Source of the DNA: an uncultured Lachnospiraceae bacterium
Lineage (GTDB): Bacteria; Bacillota; Clostridia; Lachnospirales; Lachnospiraceae
Direction of reading: 5' to 3'
NCBI GenBank assembly: GCA_900313265.1
Contig: OMRN01000351.1
Coordinates: 1 to 15,090 of the forward strand
DNA length: 15,090 nucleotides
In this document: positions 1 through 6,949 of the stretch, piece after piece
How positions within the stretch are numbered: position 1 is the stretch's first letter
Layout: each line of letters begins with the position of its first letter
Program-made: the position numbers and the translations under genes
Notes under the pieces: generated by a model
What the model was told of the DNA's origin: nothing
What the model saw: only the letters and a program-made list of their open reading frames with translations
Database searches by the model: none

Positions 1-391
1 CATGATTCGTCCGGACGAGGAGCCCGAATCGCCGAAGGCATTCCACGGCACGCTCTGGGAGAAGGAAGTCATGGGAATCAGTGCGAAAGATCCGGCCGAG
101 GAAGCCGCCGATGTGGACTGGAACATGTACCGCGAATCGCTCTGCGTCCTCGCAAAAATCGCCAGAGTGGAGCAGAACATGAAAGAACTTTACGAAGTGG
201 CCATGTTTTCTTTGGCATCCGGCCCCTGCTCGGAAATCTGCTTAGAGGTCGGAATCGGCTACTACAATGCCGGCGACTATGTCAATGCTTCGAACTGGCT
301 GCGCTTCGCCAAGACGAATACTTCGCCGGTCATGGATCCGGACGCCTGCTCGAAGAAGCCGGATAAATATCTGGATATCATTAATTCATAA
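1..391 (+). CDS. C-terminal fragment of a probable SunS-like glycosyltransferase with TPR-type repeats (5' end outside window)
   Basis: About 129 residues are visible, ending at a TAA at 389-391. The frame has no stop up to base 1, and the first visible Met is not a convincing start because no ribosome binding site can be seen, so the gene is treated as entering from the left. The helical stretch from about residue 40 to 105 (ESLCVLAKIARVEQNMKELY, then SEICLEVGIGYYNAGDY and ASNWLRFAK) resembles the TPR-like C-terminus of clostridial family 2 glycosyltransferases of the SunS type, which typically carry an 'RAEI..elG.yy....y..A..WY..A' pattern. The catalytic GT-A domain would lie outside the window, so the assignment rests on this pattern alone. 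It is followed after 21 bases by the lipoprotein gene on the same strand, probably co-transcribed. It could instead be another TPR-containing protein. Confidence 0.5.
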   Translation, partial: MIRPDEEPESPKAFHGTLWEKEVMGISAKDPAEEAADVDWNMYRESLCVLAKIARVEQNMKELYEVAMFSLASGPCSEICLEVGIGYYNAGDYVNASNWLRFAKTNTSPVMDPDACSKKPDKYLDIINS

Positions 392-412
392 ACAGAGGAG
401 AATTTTAAGGAA

Positions 413-1393
413 ATGATGAACAAACACATGGGTCGGTTCTTAAAAACCGGTGTCCTCATTCTCATCGGTACATTTGCAATCGGCCTTAGTGCCTGCGGCA
501 ACCCGAAACTGAAAGTAAATTATTCCGTGGACGGAAAACCGGTTGACGAACTTCCCTCACAGGGATTTTACGAAATCGTCAGCATTAAAACGAATAACAA
601 AAATGCCAATGCGACATGGGACTGCAATACCTGGTCCTTAACAACGGATACGCTTACCAAAAACACGACCGTGAATCTGGACTTTGCCTATACCACCCAT
701 CCTTTCACCGTAAACGGCATGGGCTATGATACCTTGCAGGATGCCTTTAATGCGGCCGGCGATTCCCATGCGGAGATTTATCTGACAAAGGATGCAACCG
801 GAGCCGGCTCCACCGCGGTAGGAAGCGACATCACGTTTTACTTAAACGGATTTACACTAGACGGCACGGGTTCGGATACCATTGTAAACAACGGAAAAAT
901 GGAAATCATCGGTGCCGGAACGATTACCAATACCGTAAGCATGGGGGCAAATTCCAAAACGCTGGTAAACTTCGGAACCCTTACCGTTACCGATGTGATT
1001 CTCGATAATCAGACCGATGCGTTTACGCTTTGGAACAGCAATAACGGACAGAGCGTTTTAAATATGACGAACTGCACGCTCTCCCGTACGGGCGGCGAAA
1101 TCATCACCGTCATCAATTCCGGCGAAATGACCGTTACGGGCTGTACCATCACCGGCAGCGGGGATTTAACCCATCCCACCTTCCTGCAAAACGACGCCAA
1201 AGCGGTTTTAAACATTTCCGGAAGTACCGTAAGCAATTCCGGTTCCGGATATGATCTCTACCGTGAATCCGGTATCGTCAATCTGGGTGATGCGGTAAAT
1301 ACTTCGAATCCTTACGGCATTGATGCAGCAGGTGCCGCACCGGCAGCCGAACCGGAAACCGCGGAGCCGGTTCCCGAAGAAGATACGATCTAA
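413..1393 (+). CDS. Secreted lipoprotein with predicted right-handed beta-helix domain
   Basis: A 326-aa protein with a lipoprotein signal: basic N-terminus (MMNKHMGRFLK), hydrophobic stretch at about 12-24, and lipobox LSAC with Cys28 as the likely lipidated residue. It should be anchored on the outer face of the cytoplasmic membrane. Residues 34-95 look like a small beta domain similar to the Listeria-Bacteroides type repeat ('ATWDCNTWSLTTDTLTKNTT'). Residues about 118-292 contain short recurring strands rich in N, G, T and V (INNGKMEIIGAGTI-like, VINSGEMTVTGCTI, LNISGSTVSNSG), typical of pectate-lyase-like beta-helices. The C-terminus (305-326) is an Ala/Pro/Glu-rich tail. Starts at 413 or 416 are both possible; GAGGAG at 395-400 and AAGGA at 407-411 lie upstream. 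No catalytic residues can be assigned, so the function (surface adhesion or glycan binding) is unknown. Confidence 0.85.
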   Translation: MMNKHMGRFLKTGVLILIGTFAIGLSACGNPKLKVNYSVDGKPVDELPSQGFYEIVSIKTNNKNANATWDCNTWSLTTDTLTKNTTVNLDFAYTTHPFTVNGMGYDTLQDAFNAAGDSHAEIYLTKDATGAGSTAVGSDITFYLNGFTLDGTGSDTIVNNGKMEIIGAGTITNTVSMGANSKTLVNFGTLTVTDVILDNQTDAFTLWNSNNGQSVLNMTNCTLSRTGGEIITVINSGEMTVTGCTITGSGDLTHPTFLQNDAKAVLNISGSTVSNSGSGYDLYRESGIVNLGDAVNTSNPYGIDAAGAAPAAEPETAEPVPEEDTI

Positions 1394-1410
1394 ACCAAAC
1401 GAAAACAAAA

Positions 1411-1470
1411 GAGGGTGCCAAAACGAAGAGGGTGCCAGGCACTTTTTGGAACAAAAAGTGCCTGGCACCC
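1411..1470. repeat. GGTGCCAGGCAC palindromic repeat with partial direct duplication
   Basis: GAGGGTGCCA occurs at 1411-1420 and again at 1428-1437, 17 bases apart, each preceded by a similar A-rich stretch. The second copy continues into a perfect inverted repeat, 1430-1448 against 1452-1470 (19 bp, loop GAA). Each arm contains the odd palindrome GTGCCAGGCAC, so the element is a palindrome of palindromes. From memory, similar GGTGCC(A/T)GGCAC cores occur as dispersed REP-like repeats in unrelated bacterial genomes; whether this one is repeated elsewhere cannot be judged from one copy. Confidence 0.75.
1430..1470. terminator. 19-bp hairpin between convergent genes, probable bidirectional terminator
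   Basis: The perfect 19-bp stem with 3-base loop lies 36 bases past the lipoprotein stop and only 6 bases past the phosphatase stop (TAA, minus strand 1479-1477). The upper stem is A/T (T5 against A5) and the lower stem is GC-rich. Read on the minus strand, the hairpin is followed by a pyrimidine- and T-rich stretch; on the plus strand by ATTTAATTAC. Neither is a classic U-tract, so termination is inferred from position and stem strength. Confidence 0.55.
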
Positions 1471-1476
1471 ATTTAA

Positions 1477-3153
1477 TTACACTCCTTTATATTCCAGCGC
1501 CAGCATGGTCATGTCATCCGACTGTTTTGCACCTTTGGCAAAAGTATCCACAACCGCGGTAACATGTTTGATCAAAAGTTCCGGAGCCGCTCCCGGCGGT
1601 GCTCCGCTTACGGCTTCTAAAAGTCTGTCCTCCCCGTAAAGCTCATCTTCCGTATTTACCGCTTCCGTAATACCGTCGGTAAATACAAAAAGCGTGTCTC
1701 CTTTTTCCATCTGATACACAAAGTCCTTATATTCCCGGTTCTTCCTTACTCCCAGCATAAAGCCGTGTTTTTCCTTAATGAATACCGTCGTCCCGTCCGC
1801 TTTGCGGATGACCGGATCCTTATGCCCGGCATTCGCAAAAATGATTTCCCCGGTGGAAATGGTTAAAATGCCGACCCACACGGTGACAAACATGCCTTCT
1901 TTGTTGTGTTCAAGTAAAACTTCATTGGTTTTTTTCATAATCTCGGAAGGCGAAAATCCGCTCTCGGCATAGTTATGAAGGGCCATCATGGACATCATCA
2001 TGAAAAGCGCGGCCGGCATGCCCTTATCCGAAACATCCGCAATCGCCATCCCCAGATGATCCTCATCCATTAAATGAAACTCGTAGAAATCCCCTCCGAC
2101 TTCCTTCGCCGGTCTCATAAAAGCATAGATATCGAACTGCGAACGGTCCGGAAACGCCGGAAACTTTGTAGGCATGGCATTCCGCTGTATCTCGGCCGCC
2201 AGGTTCAGTTCCGCTTCTTTATTCTCCATTTCCTTTTTCTCATGAAGCAAAGCGGTCATGGTTTCGCTTAAGTCGACGGTCATCCCTTCAATCGAATCGG
2301 CCAGAAAGCCGATTTCATCCCGGTGCATTTTGGCCGGTTTGTCAAACGTCCAGTTTGCGGGATCGTTCTCTTTCTTTGTTTTCTCCTGATATCCGAAAAC
2401 GGAATTCTGAAGTTTCCGAATCGGATTTACCAGCCGGTTATGAAGCAGAATATAGACAAGCACGGTCAGGAGCAGATAAAAAATCATGGCCCTGCCGATG
2501 GTCGAAATAATCGTCTGTTCAAGCCCGTCCAGACTTTCACTGACAAAAAGCATTTCCCGGTTCGGAACAACACAAAACCATACATTCTTCATATTTCTGG
2601 AAAAAAGTCTTCTGCACACAAACCGGTCTTCCGGCCACCGTTTTTTACTGTCGGCAAACCGGACCGTCACCGTTTCGTTTTCGCCGCATTCCATCATATC
2701 TTCGACGTCTGCGGGAAGAAGATTGTCCGCGGCGGACATATATTCTTTTACCTCTTCCGGATACAGCCAGGCACCTCCGCCGTACCGCAGATCTCCGTTT
2801 TCGTCCGGAATCAGAATAAATACCGCATTCATGACGCTTTTGATTCTGCCCTGCTTGTCTTTATAGGTATATTTCTCGAGAAAGTCCGACAATTGCTTGT
2901 TCAGCTGTATGATTTCGTCTTTTTTTTCTTTCCCGGCCCAGGCTTCCTTTAGTTTCTCACCGTCCAGATTATCGTTTATGGCAATAATCTCCTCCAGACA
3001 GAGAGTATCCGCCATCTCCCTGCCGGCAGTCGTTATCGCAGCAAACCCCATAAAATAGAGATTTAACAGTCCCGAAAAAATGATCATCACAATCATTATG
3101 CCGAGAAGCCAGCGAAATAATACATTTTTTCTGTAACTTCCTTTGTTACGCAA
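1477..3153 (-). CDS. Membrane-bound PP2C-type serine phosphatase (SpoIIE/RsbU family) with extracellular sensor and HAMP
   Basis: A 558-aa protein if translated from the TTG at 3153. This start has GGAGGA 8 bases upstream and overlaps the STAS stop (TTGCGTAA). Layout: short basic N-terminus, membrane segment about 13-40, extracytoplasmic sensor region about 41-221, second membrane segment about 222-238, HAMP-like region with NPIRKLQ at 243-249, a charged helical linker to about 315, and the phosphatase domain about 316-556. Metal-binding motifs are visible: GGDFYEF (Asp355), IADVSDKGMPAAL (Asp373), FTDGITEA (Asp493) and SDDMTM (546/547). Family members dephosphorylate a phosphorylated STAS-domain antagonist, and the gene immediately upstream encodes one. 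It is the last gene of the operon, and the sensor suggests an external cue controls the switch. The substrate pairing is inferred from adjacency. Confidence 0.93.
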   Translation of the reverse strand: MRNKGSYRKNVLFRWLLGIMIVMIIFSGLLNLYFMGFAAITTAGREMADTLCLEEIIAINDNLDGEKLKEAWAGKEKKDEIIQLNKQLSDFLEKYTYKDKQGRIKSVMNAVFILIPDENGDLRYGGGAWLYPEEVKEYMSAADNLLPADVEDMMECGENETVTVRFADSKKRWPEDRFVCRRLFSRNMKNVWFCVVPNREMLFVSESLDGLEQTIISTIGRAMIFYLLLTVLVYILLHNRLVNPIRKLQNSVFGYQEKTKKENDPANWTFDKPAKMHRDEIGFLADSIEGMTVDLSETMTALLHEKKEMENKEAELNLAAEIQRNAMPTKFPAFPDRSQFDIYAFMRPAKEVGGDFYEFHLMDEDHLGMAIADVSDKGMPAALFMMMSMMALHNYAESGFSPSEIMKKTNEVLLEHNKEGMFVTVWVGILTISTGEIIFANAGHKDPVIRKADGTTVFIKEKHGFMLGVRKNREYKDFVYQMEKGDTLFVFTDGITEAVNTEDELYGEDRLLEAVSGAPPGAAPELLIKHVTAVVDTFAKGAKQSDDMTMLALEYKGV

Positions 3154-3442
3154 TGTCCAGATCCTCCAAAAGACCCGTTTCTTCCAAAATTTCCCTGACA
3201 AAATTGTTGATATTCTTAACCGTAAGCGTTCCCTGATCGTCCATTGTCTGCATGGCAGAAAGTAAAACCCGAAGGCCCGCACTGGATAAATACTGCAGTT
3301 TCTCAAAATCCAGAATCAGCTGTTCCACTCCCGGCAGTTCTTTTTCCAAAACCGCCTTCAGTTCCGGCGCGGTATAGGTATCCAGTTTCCCTTCCACGGC
3401 AATTGTTAACGTATTTCCTTCCCGGTTCGTCGTAATATTCAT
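3146..3442 (-). CDS. STAS-domain anti-sigma-factor antagonist (SpoIIAA/RsbV type)
   Basis: A 98-aa single-domain protein covering the full STAS fold. Key features are the N-terminal strand ITTNREGNTLTIAVEGKLD, the 'LDTYTAPELK' segment, and LDFEKLQYLSSAGLRVLL. In the last, Ser53/Ser54 before Ala-Gly is the expected phosphorylation site, as in RsbV and SpoIIAA. Unphosphorylated antagonists bind an anti-sigma kinase of the RsbW/SpoIIAB family; phosphorylation releases them and an RsbU-type phosphatase resets them. The phosphatase is encoded directly downstream with an 8-base overlap. The kinase is not in this window. The start has a strong AAGGGGGA site that overlaps the stop codon of the preceding GH3 gene (12-base gap), suggesting coupling. 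The controlled target is unknown. Confidence 0.93.
   Translation of the reverse strand: MNITTNREGNTLTIAVEGKLDTYTAPELKAVLEKELPGVEQLILDFEKLQYLSSAGLRVLLSAMQTMDDQGTLTVKNINNFVREILEETGLLEDLDIA
3162..3167 (-). promoter_or_regulatory. Ribosome binding site GGAGGA that sets the TTG start of the phosphatase
   Basis: GGAGGA (plus strand tcctcc) lies inside the last codons of the STAS gene, 8 bases before the in-frame TTG at 3153-3151. No ATG between there and the membrane segment has a comparable site: the next in-frame Met is residue 20, inside the first transmembrane helix. The 8-base overlap with the STAS stop suggests coupled translation of the two partners. Confidence 0.8.
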
Positions 3443-3454
3443 CTTTAATCCCCC

Positions 3455-5173
3455 TTATTTCATTATTTCCACACTGTACATTGTCTGACTGAAGAAAAAT
3501 TTACGCTGCCTGGTGTTTGTAATAACATGCACCGGCTTAATCTGGCTTGATGCGGCTCCCTTTCTTACCATCATGTCATGGTACAAAAGGTAGGTTTCAT
3601 CTTCCAGAAAATTAAGCCTTGTGGCCCCGCAAACTTCATTTCGCACCTTTTCTCCCATGGAAGGATTCGCCCCGGCAAGTTTTTCTTCCAGTACATGGCG
3701 AATCAGTTTCGGTGGGATATCATGCGGCATATCGGAAATTTCCATAAAATACTGATACCGGACCGGCTCGGCCTTTAAGTCGGGATAAACGGAGAAATCA
3801 ACCAGATCAAATCCCAGTTCCTTTGCGGTTTCGAAGGCAGCCGTCCGGAGTGCCTCCTCCGTTGTTTTTTCTCCCATGATACTTACCGTCTGGTCAATCC
3901 GGTATAAGAAACAGACCGTCGGCGTATTTTCGTAAAAGGACTCGATATGAACCGCATCTCTTGTCCTGTAACGGTAAAGCCCCGATACGTTTGTCAGAAT
4001 CAGTTCATAATCTTTCCCCTGTTCCACTTTGTCAATCGTGACGATTTGCGAAAAATCATCCCCGGCATCAAGCGGCAGGAATTCGTAAAAGAGCGAATTC
4101 GGCAAAAGGACCGTATCCTCGCTGTCCAGCCGGTAAGTGGCGGATACGAATCCCTCGGATGAACCGATGCCGAGTTTAACCATGTGAATACCGTCGCCTG
4201 TATATTTTTCTTTTATCATATCGGCATAGGTTTTGAATCCGCCCGTACCGATTCCGATCATATACGCCATATTCTTCCAGACCTTCGGAACAAACGGCTC
4301 TTCAAACCCCTTCGCAAAAATCTCCCGAAGCTCCTCTGCTCTTTCCGGCATCGGTTTGATTTTCTCCGCTAACGTGGCTTTCACCTCTTCGGGAATTTTA
4401 ACGGAAGCATCAATCGTTCCCTTTTCAATATCATCCGCAAGCATCTCCCAGTTTTTCTCAATATAGCGAAGCATTTCCAGAAGGTAACTGTAGAAGGCAC
4501 ACACCATGCCGGTTGCACCTGACTCCGCTAAGGCAAAGCGTGCATGCAGATACCGGGTATCGGTGCCGCTTACCGGAAAAGTCGCTTCATCCGGAGATGT
4601 ATAAAGAATGGGCAGATACGGCCGGAACTGTCTTGTCAGTTTCTGTGAGAGTGCTCCGTAGCTGGCTTTGCAGGGAAGAAATGTTTCTTCTGCCGTGGAT
4701 TCGGCTATACGGATGGTTTTTCCGCCTGTCCATTCATGACCGATTTCTTTGTCAATCACACCGAAGGGCAAATTCTTCATATAGAGGTTGTACTGCTCCA
4801 TCTGCTCATCCGAAAGAGGAATCCGCTTGGGCGTTCCCATGGTTCCGGAACTTTTGTTGTAATGATGGATGGGTGACGCGGTAATCAGGTTTTCTTCCCC
4901 GTTTTCCGTCATCCGGAGAATATAGTCTATATAGTCGTCATAGATGGAAACCGGAACGTTTTTCTGGTAATCTTCGACCGATTTGATTTCGGAAAAATGA
5001 TACTTCTTTCCGTATTCCGTATCCTTGTTCTCATCAAGAATCCGCATAAGAAGTGCTTCGTTAACCTTCATCGGTTCCCGGCACTGCTTTGTAACATCTA
5101 AAAGAACCTGTCTGCCCGCCTCGATATTTTTTAAATAGATTTTAGCAGCCTTTCCTGCTGTTTCCTGATCCAT
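3455..5173 (-). CDS. GH3-family acyl-adenylate/amide synthetase, copy 2
   Basis: A 572-aa protein, close to the usual GH3 length. GH3 enzymes (ANL superfamily) adenylate a carboxylic acid with ATP and in characterised plant members join it to an amino acid. Visible motifs: ATP-binding loop SSGTMGTPKRIPLS (108-121), GIGSSEGF (335-342) corresponding to the family's S-S-E motif, and GLYRYRTRDAV (398-408) corresponding to the YRYRxGD motif, with Asp406 kept but the usual Gly replaced by Arg. The C-terminal subdomain, about 425-572, contains IMGEKTTEE. No carrier domain or signal peptide is present, so it should be cytosolic and act on a free or carrier-delivered acid. An AGGAA site lies 5 bases before the ATG. 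It sits 21 bases after the exporter gene and 12 before the STAS gene. It differs strongly from the other GH3 in the operon, suggesting a distinct substrate. The substrate cannot be read from the sequence; bacterial GH3 proteins need not act on auxin. Confidence 0.9.
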   Translation of the reverse strand: MDQETAGKAAKIYLKNIEAGRQVLLDVTKQCREPMKVNEALLMRILDENKDTEYGKKYHFSEIKSVEDYQKNVPVSIYDDYIDYILRMTENGEENLITASPIHHYNKSSGTMGTPKRIPLSDEQMEQYNLYMKNLPFGVIDKEIGHEWTGGKTIRIAESTAEETFLPCKASYGALSQKLTRQFRPYLPILYTSPDEATFPVSGTDTRYLHARFALAESGATGMVCAFYSYLLEMLRYIEKNWEMLADDIEKGTIDASVKIPEEVKATLAEKIKPMPERAEELREIFAKGFEEPFVPKVWKNMAYMIGIGTGGFKTYADMIKEKYTGDGIHMVKLGIGSSEGFVSATYRLDSEDTVLLPNSLFYEFLPLDAGDDFSQIVTIDKVEQGKDYELILTNVSGLYRYRTRDAVHIESFYENTPTVCFLYRIDQTVSIMGEKTTEEALRTAAFETAKELGFDLVDFSVYPDLKAEPVRYQYFMEISDMPHDIPPKLIRHVLEEKLAGANPSMGEKVRNEVCGATRLNFLEDETYLLYHDMMVRKGAASSQIKPVHVITNTRQRKFFFSQTMYSVEIMK

Positions 5174-5194
5174 ATTCGTTCCTTTCTTTCCTGC

Positions 5195-6949
5195 CTAGGT
5201 GTTATACATCGCGGCATATCTGCCGTTTTTCTTCATGAGCGCCTCGTGGTTTCCGACTTCGAGAATGTCGCCGTTTTCCATGTACATAATCTGGTCGGCA
5301 TTCCGGATGGTAAAGAGCCGGTGTGCAATCATAAAGGTCGTTCTTCCCTTTGTCAGTTCCTCCATCGCCTTTACAATCCGGTACTCCGTACGGGTATCCA
5401 CCTGCGAGGTTGCCTCATCGAGAATCAGAATCTTCGGGTCGGCAAGAATGGTTCTGGCAATGGCAATCAGCTGTTTTTCCCCTGCCGACAGTCCGATGTG
5501 TTCTTCGCTGATATGTGTATCATACCCTTCGGAAAGACGGCTGATGAAGTCGTGACACTGCGCCTTCTTTGCCGCTTCTTCAATTTCGTCCGGTGTGGCG
5601 TCCGGTTTTCCGTACCGGATATTGTCGGCTATCGTCCCGTCAAAAATCCATGTATCCTGAAGCACCATTCCGAAGTTTTTCCGAAGATCCGCCTTACTTA
5701 AATCCATCGTATCCGTTTCGTCCAAACGGATGGTTCCGTTGTTTATTTCATAGAAACGCAAAAGCAGATTGACAAGAGTCGTTTTTCCGGCTCCCGACGG
5801 TCCGACGATGGCGGAAAAACTGCCCTTCGGCGCCTTAATGGAAACATCCTTCATAAGAATATGATCCGGCGTATATCCGAAAACTACATGTTCGAAAGAA
5901 ACCTCTCCTTTCACATCCGCAAGCGGTTTGACGGACTCTTTCGTCTCGAGCGGGTCTTCTTCCTCATCCAGGAAATCATAGATTCTCGAAGCCGCCGCTA
6001 AGGCATTCTGGATATTGTTAAGGGAATTCGAAATCGTTGTCATGGGTGTCGCCACCATATTTCCGTAGAGAATGAATGCGAGAAAACATCCCGTGGTCAT
6101 TTTTCCGTTCAGTAAAAGAACTCCTCCGAGAATACAAAGGCATACATAAGTTCCGTTATTTACCAGAATGGAAAGAGGAAGCACCAGGCCGGATAAAAAG
6201 CGGCTTTTTACATAGGCTTTCCGAAATTTCGTATTCCGTTCCTCAAACGCCTGGAGTTTTTCTTCCTCGCAGCTGTAGGCTTTCATCAGGGTGTGATTGG
6301 AGTAGGTATCCGTAATCAGCGAATTCATATCCCCCACAATAACACTCTGCTCTTTGAACAATCCGCTGGTTTTGGTCGTAATCACCTTCATCAAAAACAG
6401 TCCGAACGGAATCAGCGTAAGATAAATGATGGCAAGCTTCCAGTTTGTTATAAGCATGGAAACCGCCAGACTGATTAAAAGCACAACCTGCCCCGCGAGC
6501 GACGGAACGGTGGATTCCAGGCCGTTTGAAAGCGTAATGACATCATTCGTCAGACGCGAAAGCACATCGCCGATCGGATGATTGTCAAGATAGGAAATAT
6601 GCATGCGGTTTAATTTCTTCTGGGCCTGGTTTCTGAGCGAGCAGATAAAGCTCTGGGAGATTTTTACCATTCCCTTTGTCACGAAAAATTCCGTTGCGTA
6701 TCCGACAAAATACAAAAACAGCAACAGCAGGCACTGCCTGATAAACCATGATTCGTCGGCACTTCCTTCCGTCATCATTTTTCCGAGATAGTCCGTAATG
6801 TTCCCCGCCACTCTCGGTGCCTGCGAAAGACAGATCTTGGCAGCGGAAATAATGATAACCAGAAGAATGACCGTATTCTTCTGCCTACCCATTTCCGCGG
6901 CCACACGACGCAGCATTTTTTTCCGGTTCGTTTTGGCAGTCTTACTCAT
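5195..6949 (-). CDS. ABC exporter half-transporter, catalytic subunit of a heterodimer
   Basis: A 584-aa type IV ABC exporter subunit: a six-helix membrane domain (about 25-320) fused to an ATPase domain (about 345-584). Walker A is GPSGAGKT (383-390), the Q-loop Gln is 431, Walker B is ILILDE with Asp511 and catalytic Glu512, and the H-loop is IAHR with His543. The signature is LSAGE (487-491) instead of LSGGQ. This pattern (intact Walker B and H-loop, altered signature) is that of the catalytic partner in heterodimeric exporters such as TM288, BmrD and LmrD. Its start overlaps the stop of the upstream exporter gene by 8 bases, with an AGAGGGGGAAGG site, so the two are probably made in equal amounts. 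The likely cargo is the operon's small-molecule product, inferred from context. Confidence 0.93.
   Translation of the reverse strand: MSKTAKTNRKKMLRRVAAEMGRQKNTVILLVIIISAAKICLSQAPRVAGNITDYLGKMMTEGSADESWFIRQCLLLLFLYFVGYATEFFVTKGMVKISQSFICSLRNQAQKKLNRMHISYLDNHPIGDVLSRLTNDVITLSNGLESTVPSLAGQVVLLISLAVSMLITNWKLAIIYLTLIPFGLFLMKVITTKTSGLFKEQSVIVGDMNSLITDTYSNHTLMKAYSCEEEKLQAFEERNTKFRKAYVKSRFLSGLVLPLSILVNNGTYVCLCILGGVLLLNGKMTTGCFLAFILYGNMVATPMTTISNSLNNIQNALAAASRIYDFLDEEEDPLETKESVKPLADVKGEVSFEHVVFGYTPDHILMKDVSIKAPKGSFSAIVGPSGAGKTTLVNLLLRFYEINNGTIRLDETDTMDLSKADLRKNFGMVLQDTWIFDGTIADNIRYGKPDATPDEIEEAAKKAQCHDFISRLSEGYDTHISEEHIGLSAGEKQLIAIARTILADPKILILDEATSQVDTRTEYRIVKAMEELTKGRTTFMIAHRLFTIRNADQIMYMENGDILEVGNHEALMKKNGRYAAMYNT

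Noticed and set aside
2323..2952. 209-aa plus-strand open frame
   Set aside because: Antisense to the SpoIIE/RsbU phosphatase, whose domains are clear; no ribosome binding site or known motif.
3154..3306. Upstream extension of the phosphatase to the ATG at 3306
   Set aside because: It would overlap half of the STAS gene and add a non-homologous N-terminus; the TTG at 3153 has a strong ribosome binding site.
3455..5173. Annotation of the GH3 proteins as auxin-response proteins
   Set aside because: The family name comes from plants; nothing in the sequence or context points to auxin, and the NRPS operon suggests another substrate.
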